From: Streptomyces sp. M41(2017) | Lineage (GTDB): Bacteria; Actinomycetota; Actinomycetes; Streptomycetales; Streptomycetaceae | Direction of reading: 5' to 3' | Assembly (NCBI RefSeq): GCF_002078175.1 | Contig: NZ_MWFK01000001.1 | Coordinates: 310,001-374,000, forward strand | DNA length: 64,000 nt | Shown: piece by piece, positions 26,852-35,166 of the stretch | Layout: each line of letters opens with the position of its first letter | Position numbering within the stretch: the first letter of the stretch is position 1 | Notes under the pieces: generated by a model | What the model saw: the letters and a program-made list of their open reading frames with translations, nothing else | Told to the model about the DNA's origin: nothing | Database searches by the model: none | Program-made: the position numbers and the translations under genes

Positions 26852-28486
26852 TCAGTCCTTGTCCGCGGACGCGGGGGCCGTTGCCGAGCCGGCGGCGTCC
26901 GACGGATCCGAAGCGTCCGACGGGTCGGGCGCGGCTGCGGCCCGCGGGGCCTGCGCGGAGGCGGGACCGGCGCCGGCAGCGGTACCGGGGCCGGCCGAGG
27001 TGGTGGTCCGGAGTGCCGCCGGCGGCCCGGACTCCGCCTCGTCGGCGGCGCCTTCCGTGCCCGGCGTCGTGTCCGGTGCGGGACGCCGACGGCGCCTGCG
27101 CACGATCACGAGGGCGAGGACCGCGGCGGCGGCGAGCAGGACGGCGGCGGCGATCCCGAGCGAGACGGCGGACCCGCCGTGCGAGGTGTCGCTCGCGGAG
27201 TTCTCCGTCCGGGGCGCGCCGGCGGCCTTCTCGTCGTCGGCGGCCTTCGACGCCTGGGGGGCGGGGGACGCGGACGTGCCGAGGTCGGGCAGGGCGGGCA
27301 GTCGCGCGTCGTCGGTGAGGGCGACGGAGAGGGTCAGGGGGTCCATCGCGGTGCCGCCCCGGTACACCCCGCCGAAGGCCTTCGCGCCCCGGGAGGTCAA
27401 CTCGGTCGGCACCTCGGCCAGTTGGAGCAGTCCGTCCTTGGGCGTCAGGTTCTTCGCCAAGAAGGTCACGAGAGGGACCTTCTTGGCGGTGAGTCCGGCG
27501 CTCGCGACGTCGGCGTACAGCGTGCCCCTGCCGTCGGCGACGGAGACGCGCGGTGCGCTCAGCCGCAGGTCGAGTCCCTGGTGTCCGGTGAAGCGCACGG
27601 CACCGTCGAAGGCGGCGGTCAGGCTGTGCTTCTTCGTGTCGTACGTGCCCTGTCCCTCGGGGAAGCGGAAGAGCGCGCCGCCGTCCTGGGCGCCGGAGGT
27701 CAGCGTCCACCGTCCGTCGGCGACGGGCCCGGTGACGTACTCGCGGAAGGTGCGGCGCACGCCCCAGTCGACGGCGCCGTCCTCGATCACGCCCGAGGCC
27801 GGCTTCTGGGCCGGGTGCTCGGACGTCGGCTCGGGGGTGGCGGTGGCCGACTGCCGGGGCGACGGCGCGGCCCACACGTCGGCCTCCAGGCTCACCGGGT
27901 CGAGCGCGGTGCCCGCGGTGTAGTACCCGGCGAACGACCTGGCTCCTTGTGAAGTGAGGGTGGCGGGAAGGTTGTTGAGCCGGACGGCGGTGCCGCCGCC
28001 CTTCATGTCGATGCCGCCTAGGGAGAGGGTGGCGAAGGGCACCTGTGAGGACGTCGTGACCGCCCCGGTGCCCTTCGCCTTGCTGGTGATGTCGACGTAG
28101 AGCGTGCCGCCGCCGCCGGCGAGGCGGACGGTGGGGCGGCTGATCGTCATGTCGAGTTCGTAGGCGCCGCCGCTCTGCCGGTGTCCCACGAAGTGGACCC
28201 CGCCCGAGTACGACGCGGTGAAGGCGCCGGTGCCGGCGTCGTACGAGCCGCTGGCCGAGTGGAAACGGAACTGGCTCGCGCCGACCGTGGCAGCGCCCGA
28301 CGTGAGCGAGAAACCGCCCTTCGCTATCGGACCGGTGACATAGCTCTGGAAGGAGGATTTGACACCCCAGTCGAGGCGGCCGCCCTGCACGGTGCGGCTC
28401 GCGGCGTGGGCGGCCGTGGCGGTGAGCAGAGCGCCCAGCACGGCCGCGCAGACAACGGCGGCCAGAGCCCTCGATCGCGCGGGCAT
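26852..28486 (-). CDS. HtaA domain protein with membrane anchor
   Basis: The 544-residue protein has a signal peptide (ending AAHAAS) and two HtaA domains (about 35-205 and 235-395), each with a WGVK/RxxFxxYVTGP start and an FxGH histidine likely to contact heme (HFVGH, RFTGH). A membrane helix (SLGIAAAVLLAAAAVLALVI) follows at about residue 440, then RRRRRR and a 90-residue Pro/Ala/Ser-rich cytosolic tail. Unlike its neighbour it has no sortase motif. It should hold heme at the membrane and hand it to HmuT. A near-perfect iron box lies 43 nt upstream. Confidence 0.88.
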   Translation of the reverse strand: MPARSRALAAVVCAAVLGALLTATAAHAASRTVQGGRLDWGVKSSFQSYVTGPIAKGGFSLTSGAATVGASQFRFHSASGSYDAGTGAFTASYSGGVHFVGHRQSGGAYELDMTISRPTVRLAGGGGTLYVDITSKAKGTGAVTTSSQVPFATLSLGGIDMKGGGTAVRLNNLPATLTSQGARSFAGYYTAGTALDPVSLEADVWAAPSPRQSATATPEPTSEHPAQKPASGVIEDGAVDWGVRRTFREYVTGPVADGRWTLTSGAQDGGALFRFPEGQGTYDTKKHSLTAAFDGAVRFTGHQGLDLRLSAPRVSVADGRGTLYADVASAGLTAKKVPLVTFLAKNLTPKDGLLQLAEVPTELTSRGAKAFGGVYRGGTAMDPLTLSVALTDDARLPALPDLGTSASPAPQASKAADDEKAAGAPRTENSASDTSHGGSAVSLGIAAAVLLAAAAVLALVIVRRRRRRPAPDTTPGTEGAADEAESGPPAALRTTTSAGPGTAAGAGPASAQAPRAAAAPDPSDASDPSDAAGSATAPASADKD

Positions 28487-28528
28487 GAATGTCCTCCGGA
28501 TTCCGGTGCCTGAAGAGGCGGTAGCGAC

Positions 28529-28547
28529 TTAGGTAAGGCTAACCTAA
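28529..28547. promoter_or_regulatory. Iron box between htaA and hmuT (bidirectional)
   Basis: TTAGGTAAGGCTAACCTAA matches the 19-bp DmdR/IdeR consensus at 18 of 19 positions. It lies in the 73-nt gap between the divergent htaA operon and hmuTUV, and overlaps the -10 hexamer of hmuT. One bound repressor could control both directions. Confidence 0.92.
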
Positions 28548-28550
28548 ACT
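28545..28550 (+). promoter_or_regulatory. -10 element TAAACT of hmuT
   Basis: TAAACT overlaps the right end of the iron box and lies 9 nt before the ATG at 28560, which has no Shine-Dalgarno sequence. This supports the ATG at 28560 and a leaderless message. Confidence 0.5.
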
Positions 28551-28559
28551 ATCGCCCGG

Positions 28560-29618
28560 ATGGGTCGGAAGAGTACCGAGAGGAATGACGGGACAGTGCA
28601 ACGCGTGCGCAGACGACTGGCGGGGGCGCTGTTGTCCGCCTTCGCCCTCACCCTCACCCTGACCGCGTGCGGCGGCTCGGCCGGTCCCGCGCCGGCGGCC
28701 ACCGGCGCCGCGGCCCGGGGCGAGGGAGCGGCAGGGGCCAACCGCGTCGAGCCCCTGGCATCACCGGGGAAGCCCCGACTCCCGGTCACCGTCCGCTCGT
28801 CCGGCGGCAGGAAGGTCACCGTCGAGAAGGCCGACCGGATCGTGCCGCTGTCCGGAAGCCTCAGCGAGATCGTCTTCACGCTCGGCCTCGGCGGCCACGT
28901 CGTCGCCCGCGACATCACCGCCACCTTCGACCAGGCGAGGAAACTGCCGGTCGTGACCCGCAACCACGACGTCTCCGCCGAGAGCGTCCTCTCGCTGCGC
29001 CCCGACCTCGTCCTCGCCGAGAGGACCACCGGCCCCGACGAGGCCATGGAACAGATCCGCGACGCCGGGGTCCCGGTCCTCGTCGTGGACCCGGCGCAGG
29101 GCCTCCAGGACGTCGGCCCGCGCATCCGGGCGGTGGCCGACGCCCTCGGCGTACCCGCCGCCGGGAAGCGGCTGACGCAGCGTTCGCAGGACCGGATCGC
29201 CGCCGTGCGCGCGGCGGTTCCGGCCCACGCGGACCATCCGCGCGTGGCCTTCCTCTACCTCCGCGGGTCCGCCTCCGTCTATCTGATCGGCGGCCGGGGC
29301 TCGGGGGCGACGTCGCTGCTCGAAGCGGCCGGAGCCGTCGACGCGGGCGCCGCGTCGGGCCTGAGGAAGGACTTCACCGCCATCACCACCGAGGCACTGG
29401 CACAGGCCGCGCCCGACGCGATCCTCGTGATGTCCAAGGGCCTGGAATCGGTCGGCGGCGTCGACGGGCTCGTCAAGATCCCCGGCGTCGCCCAGACCCC
29501 GGCCGGGATGGAGCGCCGGATCGTGTCCGTCGAGGACGGCGTCCTGCTCAACTACGGCCCGCGCACCGGTCAGGTGCTGAAGTCGATGGTGCGTCAGCTG
29601 TACGGGGACGCCGCGTGA
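28560..29618 (+). CDS. hmuT: Heme ABC transporter substrate-binding lipoprotein
   Basis: The 352-residue periplasmic-type binding protein has a lipoprotein signal (RVRRRLAG, hydrophobic core, lipobox LTAC). The mature part has the class III binding-protein fold: DRIVPLSGSLSEIVFTLGL, VVTRNHDVSAESVLSLRPD, and VSVEDGVLLNYGPRTG near the end. Heme-ligand residues are probably the His in TRNHD and the Tyr in LNYGPR, as in HmuT. The start at 28560 fits leaderless transcription; a GTG at 28596 would give a shorter signal peptide. Its stop overlaps the permease start. Confidence 0.92.
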   Translation: MGRKSTERNDGTVQRVRRRLAGALLSAFALTLTLTACGGSAGPAPAATGAAARGEGAAGANRVEPLASPGKPRLPVTVRSSGGRKVTVEKADRIVPLSGSLSEIVFTLGLGGHVVARDITATFDQARKLPVVTRNHDVSAESVLSLRPDLVLAERTTGPDEAMEQIRDAGVPVLVVDPAQGLQDVGPRIRAVADALGVPAAGKRLTQRSQDRIAAVRAAVPAHADHPRVAFLYLRGSASVYLIGGRGSGATSLLEAAGAVDAGAASGLRKDFTAITTEALAQAAPDAILVMSKGLESVGGVDGLVKIPGVAQTPAGMERRIVSVEDGVLLNYGPRTGQVLKSMVRQLYGDAA

Positions 29619-30763
29619 CCGCCGCCCGGCCGGCCCCGGAGACGGTCGCCGCACCCGCCGCCGACCCCGTCCGCACCCGGGACGCCGGTCCCGCCTCCGT
29701 CGAACCCTCCCCCACCGCTCCCGTGCGGAAGCGGCCCCGGGGTGTGCCCTGGCTCCTGACCGGCGGTCTGGTCGCCGCCCTGCTCGTCCTGATACCCGTG
29801 GCGGCCGGCATCGGCGCGTACCCGATCCCCGTCGGTGACGTGCTCGGCTCGGTGGCGCACCGGATCGGACTCGGCGGCGGCCCGCTGGACCGGGTCCCGG
29901 AATCGGTCCTGTGGGACGTACGGTTCCCGCGCATCGTGCTCGCGCTGCTCATCGGCGCCTCGCTGGGCTGCGCCGGCGCCCTCATGCAGGGCGTGTTCGG
30001 CAACCCGCTGGCCGAACCCGGCGTCATCGGCGTGTCGTCGGGCGCGGCGGTCGGCGCGGTCGCGGCCATCGCCCTCGGCCTGGACTTCATCGGCAGCTGG
30101 ACGATCCCCGCCGTCGCCTTCGTCACGGGCCTCGCGACGGTGCTGATCGTCTACGCCATGTCCCGCTCGGGCGGGCGCACCGAGGTCGTCACGCTGATCC
30201 TCACCGGCATCGCCCTGAACGCCTTCACGGGCGCGCTGATCGGACTGTTCCTGTTCTTCGCGGACTCGGCGGCCGTCAACCAGATCACCTTCTGGCAGCT
30301 CGGATCACTGGCGCAGGCGACCTGGCCGAAGGTCCTCGCGGTACTGCCCTGCGCCGTGGCCGGTCTGGCGGTGGCACCGCTGTACGCCCGCCGGCTCGAC
30401 CTGCTGGCCCTCGGCGAACGCCCGGCCCGGCACCTGGGCGTGGACGTCGAACGGCTGCGGATCGTCCTGGTCCTGGTCATCGCGCTGCTCACCGCGGCCG
30501 CCGTCAGCGTCTCCGGGATCATCGGCTTCGTCGGTCTCGTCGTCCCGCACCTGCTGCGGATGGCGGCCGGTCCCGGGCACCGGTTCCTGATCCCGGGCAG
30601 TGCGCTCGGCGGCGCGGCGGTGCTGCTCGCCGCCGACCTCGCGGCCCGCACGATCGCCCAGCCCGCGGAACTCCCCCTCGGTGTCCTCACCGCCCTGCTG
30701 GGCAGCCCGTTCTTCCTGTGGCTGCTGCGCAGGACCCGCCGCAAGCAAGGAGGTTGGGCGTGA
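29615..30763 (+). CDS. hmuU: Heme ABC transporter permease (FecCD family)
   Basis: The 382-residue permease starts at a GTGA overlap with hmuT. After a 45-residue cytosolic Pro/Ala-rich extension it has about ten helices with FecCD motifs: DVRFPRIVLALLIGASLGCA, GVFGNPLAEPGVIGVSSGA, TLILTGIALN, and the EAA-like coupling loop ALGERPARHLGVDVERLR. FVGLVVPHLLRM is the conserved family motif. It should form a dimer in the membrane with HmuV beneath. A GTGA overlap joins it to the next gene. Confidence 0.94.
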   Translation: MTAARPAPETVAAPAADPVRTRDAGPASVEPSPTAPVRKRPRGVPWLLTGGLVAALLVLIPVAAGIGAYPIPVGDVLGSVAHRIGLGGGPLDRVPESVLWDVRFPRIVLALLIGASLGCAGALMQGVFGNPLAEPGVIGVSSGAAVGAVAAIALGLDFIGSWTIPAVAFVTGLATVLIVYAMSRSGGRTEVVTLILTGIALNAFTGALIGLFLFFADSAAVNQITFWQLGSLAQATWPKVLAVLPCAVAGLAVAPLYARRLDLLALGERPARHLGVDVERLRIVLVLVIALLTAAAVSVSGIIGFVGLVVPHLLRMAAGPGHRFLIPGSALGGAAVLLAADLAARTIAQPAELPLGVLTALLGSPFFLWLLRRTRRKQGGWA

Positions 30764-31647
30764 GAACCGCTCGTACGAAGTCCGGGCCGACGACGGCCTC
30801 GCGGCTGCCGCGCACGGCCCTGCGCCTGCTGCTGCCGGGGACGGCGCGGCCCGTGCCGCCTCCCCGGCCCGCCCCGGGCGACGTCCTGGCCGAGACCGAG
30901 GACCTGCGCGTCCGGCTGGGCACCGAGGAGGTGCTGCGCGGCGTGGACGTCACCGCCCGCGCCGGGGAGGTGCTCGCCCTGGTCGGACCCAACGGGGCCG
31001 GAAAGTCCACCCTGTTGTCCGCGCTGGCCGCCGATCTGCCGCCCGCCGAGGGCGTCGTACGGCTGCACGGGCGTCCGGCGACGGAGTGGACGGCGCCCGA
31101 ACTCGCCCTGCGCCGGGCCGTGCTGCCCCAGGCGGCGGCCCTGTCGTTCCCGTTCACGGTCGAGGAGGTCGTCCGGATGGGCCGGGCACCCTGGGCCCAC
31201 ACCCCGCACGGCGACGACACCGCGGTCGCCTCCGCCATGGCCGCCACCGAGGTCACCGGGTTCGCGCCCCGCTCGTTCGCCGCGCTCAGCGGCGGCGAAC
31301 GGGCGCGGGTGGCGCTCGCCCGGGTGCTCGCACAGCACGCACCGCTGCTCCTTCTCGACGAGCCGACGGCCGCACTCGACCTGCGGCACCAGGAGTTGGT
31401 CCTGCGGGTGTGCCGGGAGCGGGCGGCCGCCGGTGACGCCGTGGTCGTGGTGCTGCACGACCTGGGCCTCGCCGCGGCCTACGCGGACCGGACGGCGGTG
31501 CTGTGCGCCGGCCGGATCGCGGCCGACGGTCCGCCGGCGGAGGTGTTCACCGACGGACTGCTGAGCGATGTCTACCGGCAGCCGGTCGAGGTGCTCCCGC
31601 ATCCGCGCACCGGCGCCGCGCTCATCACACCCAGACGGGACTCTTGA
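30760..31647 (+). CDS. hmuV: Heme ABC transporter ATP-binding protein
   Basis: The 295-residue ATPase has Walker A GPNGAGKST, Q-loop LPQAAALSFPFTV (typical of heme and siderophore ATPases), signature LSGGERARVALARVL, Walker B LLLLDEPTAALD and the H-loop VVLHDLGLAAAY. A 40-residue N-terminal extension precedes the domain. The GTG start overlaps the stop of hmuU and has AAGGAGGT in front. It powers HmuTU. Confidence 0.95.
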   Translation: MRTARTKSGPTTASRLPRTALRLLLPGTARPVPPPRPAPGDVLAETEDLRVRLGTEEVLRGVDVTARAGEVLALVGPNGAGKSTLLSALAADLPPAEGVVRLHGRPATEWTAPELALRRAVLPQAAALSFPFTVEEVVRMGRAPWAHTPHGDDTAVASAMAATEVTGFAPRSFAALSGGERARVALARVLAQHAPLLLLDEPTAALDLRHQELVLRVCRERAAAGDAVVVVLHDLGLAAAYADRTAVLCAGRIAADGPPAEVFTDGLLSDVYRQPVEVLPHPRTGAALITPRRDS

Positions 31648-31749
31648 CCTTTCCTTGACCCTCCCGTGGGGCCTGTTTTGAGTCACCGTGATCTCGCCGT
31701 TTCTGTACGGCGACTGTGAGAGCTGAATCACCGAACGACCGGGTATCAC

Positions 31750-31788
31750 CAAGGCAAGCCTCAGATAAGTTAGGCCAGCCTCACCATG
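31750..31788. promoter_or_regulatory. Two degenerate iron boxes before efeO
   Basis: Two adjacent sites resemble the DmdR/IdeR box: caaggcaagcctcagataa (31750-31768, 10 of 19) and ttaggccagcctcaccatg (31770-31788, 12 of 19). Neither is strong alone, but the tandem arrangement 49 nt upstream of an iron uptake gene makes real control likely. The second site overlaps a possible -10 (TAAGTT, 31766-31771). Confidence 0.5.
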
Positions 31789-31836
31789 CCGACGGGGGAC
31801 CTCCGTGCGGTTTGTCCGACTTCTCTTGGAGCCTGA

Positions 31837-32973
31837 ATGCGAGCCGTCCGACTCTCTGTTGTCACCGCTGCCGCCACCGCGGCAGCTCTGGCCGCCGTCA
31901 CGGGTTGCACCGAGAAGAGCGACGCCAAGAACGGCGACGCGATCCAGGTGACCGCCGCCGACGCGAAGTGCGACACCTCGGTGAAGTCGGTGCCGGCCGG
32001 CCAGGTCACGCTGAAGATCGAGAACAAGGGGTCGAAGGCGACCGAGGTCGAGATCCTCTTCCCCGACGACCGGATCGTCTCCGAGAAGGAGAACATCGGC
32101 CCGGGCACCAAGTACACGCTGACCGCCGAGGTGAAGGCCGGTTCGTACCAGATCGCCTGCCGTCCGGGCATGAAGGGCCTGGGCGTGCGCCAGAAGCTCA
32201 CCGTGACCGGCGGCAAGGTCGCCCGCCGCGACCCGCGCCTGGACAAGGCCGTCGCCGCCTACCGCGAGTACGCGCAGGAGCAGGCCGACGCCACGATCCC
32301 CAAGGTGCAGACGTTCGCCGACGCCATCAAGGCCGGCGACCTCGAAGCCGCCAAGAAGGCCTTCGCCCCCTCCCGCGTCGGCTGGGAGCGCACGGAGCCG
32401 ATCGCCGAGTCCTTCGGTGACATCGACCCGAAGACGGACACCCGCGCGGACGGCCTGGAGAAGGGCCAGAAGTGGACCGGCTGGCACGCGCTGGAGAAGT
32501 CCCTCTGGCAGGACAAGAAGATCGGCGCCGAGCAGAAGACGCTCGCCGACCAGCTCGTCACCGACCTGAAGGACTGGCAGAAGCGGGTCGGCAAGGCCGA
32601 GATCACGCCGACGTCGATGGCCAACGGTGCCAAGGAGCTGCTGGACGAGGTCGCCACGGGCAAGGTCACCGGCGAGGAGGACCGCTACTCGCACACCGAC
32701 CTCAGCGACTTCAAGGCCAACGTCGAAGGCGCCCAGAAGGCGTACGAGCTGCTCAAGCCGGTCGCCGAGCAGAACGACAAGGCGCTGACCACCAACCTGG
32801 ACAAGCAGTTCACGGCGCTCGACACGCTGCTCGACAAGTACCGCACCGACAAGACCTCGGACGGCTTCGTCTCGTACGACACGCTCACCAAGGCGCAGAC
32901 CAAGGAGCTGTCGGACGGGGTCAACGCGCTCGCCGAGCCCCTGTCGAAGCTCGCCGCCGCCGTCGTCAAGTAG
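31837..32973 (+). CDS. efeO: EfeO: iron uptake lipoprotein with cupredoxin and M75 domains
   Basis: The 378-residue protein is lipid-anchored (signal RAVRLSVV, then lipobox VTGC). A cupredoxin-like domain (about 35-125, with a Cys in QIACRPGM) is followed by the imelysin-like M75 helical domain (about 140-378). The metal-binding HxxE is WHALEKSL at H217-E220. In EfeUOB systems EfeO binds iron outside the membrane and delivers it to EfeU. The operon order efeO-efeB-efeU is clear, with 22-nt and 2-nt gaps. Confidence 0.94.
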   Translation: MRAVRLSVVTAAATAAALAAVTGCTEKSDAKNGDAIQVTAADAKCDTSVKSVPAGQVTLKIENKGSKATEVEILFPDDRIVSEKENIGPGTKYTLTAEVKAGSYQIACRPGMKGLGVRQKLTVTGGKVARRDPRLDKAVAAYREYAQEQADATIPKVQTFADAIKAGDLEAAKKAFAPSRVGWERTEPIAESFGDIDPKTDTRADGLEKGQKWTGWHALEKSLWQDKKIGAEQKTLADQLVTDLKDWQKRVGKAEITPTSMANGAKELLDEVATGKVTGEEDRYSHTDLSDFKANVEGAQKAYELLKPVAEQNDKALTTNLDKQFTALDTLLDKYRTDKTSDGFVSYDTLTKAQTKELSDGVNALAEPLSKLAAAVVK

Positions 32974-32995
32974 TCGCCGACAGAGGATCAGCATC

Positions 32996-34288
32996 ATGAC
33001 GAACGCCCAGGACAGCACGGAGGGCACGGAGGGCACCGGATCTGCCGCGGGCGGCTCCGCGCCGTCCCGGCGTTCGCTGATCGGCTGGGGCGGTGCCGGG
33101 CTCGCGCTCGGTGCCGCCGTGGCCGGCGGCGGCGTCGCGATGACCCGCACCGGCAACGACGTCGACCCCGCCGGATCCGGCACCTCGGGCCCGGTCCCCT
33201 TCCACGGCACCCACCAGGCCGGCATCGCCACCCCCGTCCAGGACCGCCTCCACTTCGCCGCGTTCGACGTCAAGACCGACGACCGCGCCGCGTTCATCCA
33301 GCTCCTCAAGGACTGGACCCGCGCCGCCGCCCGCATGACCGCCGGACACACCGTCGGCGACGGCGCCTACGGCGGCCTCGCCGAAGCACCCCCCGACGAC
33401 ACCGGCGAAGCCCTCGGCCTCAGCCCCTCCCGCCTCACCCTGACGATCGGCTTCGGACCGTCCCTGTTCGACAAGTTCGACCTCGCCGACCGGCGCCCCG
33501 ACGCCCTCGTCGACCTCCCCCAGTTCCCCGGCGACAACCTCGACAAGAGCCGCAGCAACGGCGACCTGTGCATCCAGGCCTGCGCCGACGACCCCCAGGT
33601 CGCCGTCCACGCCATCCGCAACCTCGCCCGCATCGGCTTCGGCACCGTCGCCATCCGCTGGTCCCAGCTCGGCTTCGGCAAAACCTCCTCCACCACCCCC
33701 GACGCCCAGACCCCCCGCAACCTCATGGGCTTCAAGGACGGCACCCGCAACATCGCCGGCACCGAGACCGACCGCCTCAAGAAATTCGTCTGGGTCGGCG
33801 AAGGCGACGGCAGCGACTGGATGACCGGCGGCTCCTACCTCGTCGCCCGCCGCATCCGCATGAACATCGAGACCTGGGACCGCACCTCCCTCCAGGAACA
33901 GGAAGACGTCTTCGGCCGGGACAAGGGCGAAGGCGCCCCCGTCGGCAAAGCCAAGGAACACGACGAGCCGTTCCTCAAGGCGATGAAGCCCGACGCGCAC
34001 GTCCGCCTCGCGCACCCCGACGCCAACCACGGAGCGACGATCCTGCGCCGCGGCTACTCCTTCACCGACGGCACCGACGGACTGGGCCGCCTCGAAGCAG
34101 GCCTGTTCTTCCTCGCCTACCAGCGCGACGTACGCAAGGGCTTCATCCCCGTCCAGCGCAGCCTCTCGCGCACCGACGCCCTCAACGAGTACATCCAGCA
34201 CGTGAGTTCGGCGCACTTCGCCGTCCCGCCCGGCGTCCGCGACAAGGACGACTGGTGGGGCCGCACGCTGTTCTCCAAGGAGGCCTGA
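32996..34288 (+). CDS. efeB: EfeB: DyP-type heme peroxidase/deferrochelatase
   Basis: The 430-residue enzyme is exported by the Tat route (SRRSLIGWGG after an acidic start, R25-R26). The dye-decolorising peroxidase motif GFKDGTRN starts at G245 with the catalytic Asp at D248. The proximal heme ligand is H340 in RLAHPDAN. It oxidises Fe2+ or extracts iron from heme for the Efe system. GAGGATCAGC stands before the ATG. Confidence 0.95.
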   Translation: MTNAQDSTEGTEGTGSAAGGSAPSRRSLIGWGGAGLALGAAVAGGGVAMTRTGNDVDPAGSGTSGPVPFHGTHQAGIATPVQDRLHFAAFDVKTDDRAAFIQLLKDWTRAAARMTAGHTVGDGAYGGLAEAPPDDTGEALGLSPSRLTLTIGFGPSLFDKFDLADRRPDALVDLPQFPGDNLDKSRSNGDLCIQACADDPQVAVHAIRNLARIGFGTVAIRWSQLGFGKTSSTTPDAQTPRNLMGFKDGTRNIAGTETDRLKKFVWVGEGDGSDWMTGGSYLVARRIRMNIETWDRTSLQEQEDVFGRDKGEGAPVGKAKEHDEPFLKAMKPDAHVRLAHPDANHGATILRRGYSFTDGTDGLGRLEAGLFFLAYQRDVRKGFIPVQRSLSRTDALNEYIQHVSSAHFAVPPGVRDKDDWWGRTLFSKEA

Positions 34289-34290
34289 CC

Positions 34291-35166
34291 GTGTTCTCCA
34301 ACTACCTGATCGGCCTGCGCGAGGGCCTCGAGGCCAGCCTCGTCGTCTGCATCCTCATCGCCTACCTCGTCAAGACGGACCGCAGGGACGCCCTCAAGCC
34401 GATCTGGGCCGGCATCGCCGTCGCCATCGCCGTCGCCCTCGGCTTCGGCTGCGCCCTCGAATTCGGCTCCCAGGAAATGACGTTCCAGGCCCAGGAAGCC
34501 CTCGGCGGCTCCCTGTCCATCGTCGCCGTCGGCCTCGTCACCTGGATGGTCTTCTGGATGCGGCGCACCGCCCGCCACCTCAAGACCGAACTGCACGGGA
34601 AACTCGACGCCGCCCTCGCCATGGGCACCGGCGCCCTCGTCGCCACCGCCTTCCTCGCGGTGGGCCGCGAAGGCCTGGAGACCGCCCTGTTCGTCTGGGC
34701 CTCCGTCCACGCCGCCAGCGACGGCACCCCCCGCCCCCTCATCGGCGTCGCCCTCGGCCTCGCCACGGCCGTCCTCCTCGGCTGGCTCTTCTACCGCGGT
34801 GCCCTGAAGATCAACCTCGCCAAGTTCTTCACCTGGACCGGCGGCATGCTCGTCGTCGTCGCCGCCGGCGTCCTCGCCTACGGCGTCCACGACCTCCAGG
34901 AAGCCGACTTCATCCCCGGCCTCACCCACCTCGCCTTCGACATCAGCAGCACCATCGACCCCACCAGTTGGTACGGCACCCTCCTCAAGGGCGTCTTCAA
35001 CTTCCAGCCCGACCCCACCGTCCTCCAGGTCACGGTGTGGGCGCTCTACCTGGTCCCGACACTCGCGATCTTCCTCGCCCCGGTAGGGTTCGCCTCCGGG
35101 AAGGGGAAGGTGAAGGCACCTGATGAGCAGGGATCACACGGGTCGCAGCCCACGAAGGCCTCGTAG
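34291..35166 (+). CDS. efeU: EfeU: FTR1-type iron permease
   Basis: The 291-residue permease has seven predicted helices and both REGLE iron-binding motifs, LREGLEASL (R10-E14) and GREGLETAL (from R126). The GTG at 34291 is 2 nt after the efeB stop and has AAGGAGG in front. It moves ferric iron into the cell. The last 44 nt overlap the start of the next gene. Confidence 0.94.
   Translation: MFSNYLIGLREGLEASLVVCILIAYLVKTDRRDALKPIWAGIAVAIAVALGFGCALEFGSQEMTFQAQEALGGSLSIVAVGLVTWMVFWMRRTARHLKTELHGKLDAALAMGTGALVATAFLAVGREGLETALFVWASVHAASDGTPRPLIGVALGLATAVLLGWLFYRGALKINLAKFFTWTGGMLVVVAAGVLAYGVHDLQEADFIPGLTHLAFDISSTIDPTSWYGTLLKGVFNFQPDPTVLQVTVWALYLVPTLAIFLAPVGFASGKGKVKAPDEQGSHGSQPTKAS

Noticed and set aside
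30151..33351. Very long minus-strand open frame (over 1000 codons) across hmuU, hmuV and efeO
   Set aside because: It is a shadow of high-GC genes: Arg/Gly/His-rich, no family motif, and opposite well-supported genes. The same applies to other long antisense frames, e.g. at 545-2614, 2529-4433 and 13186-16911.
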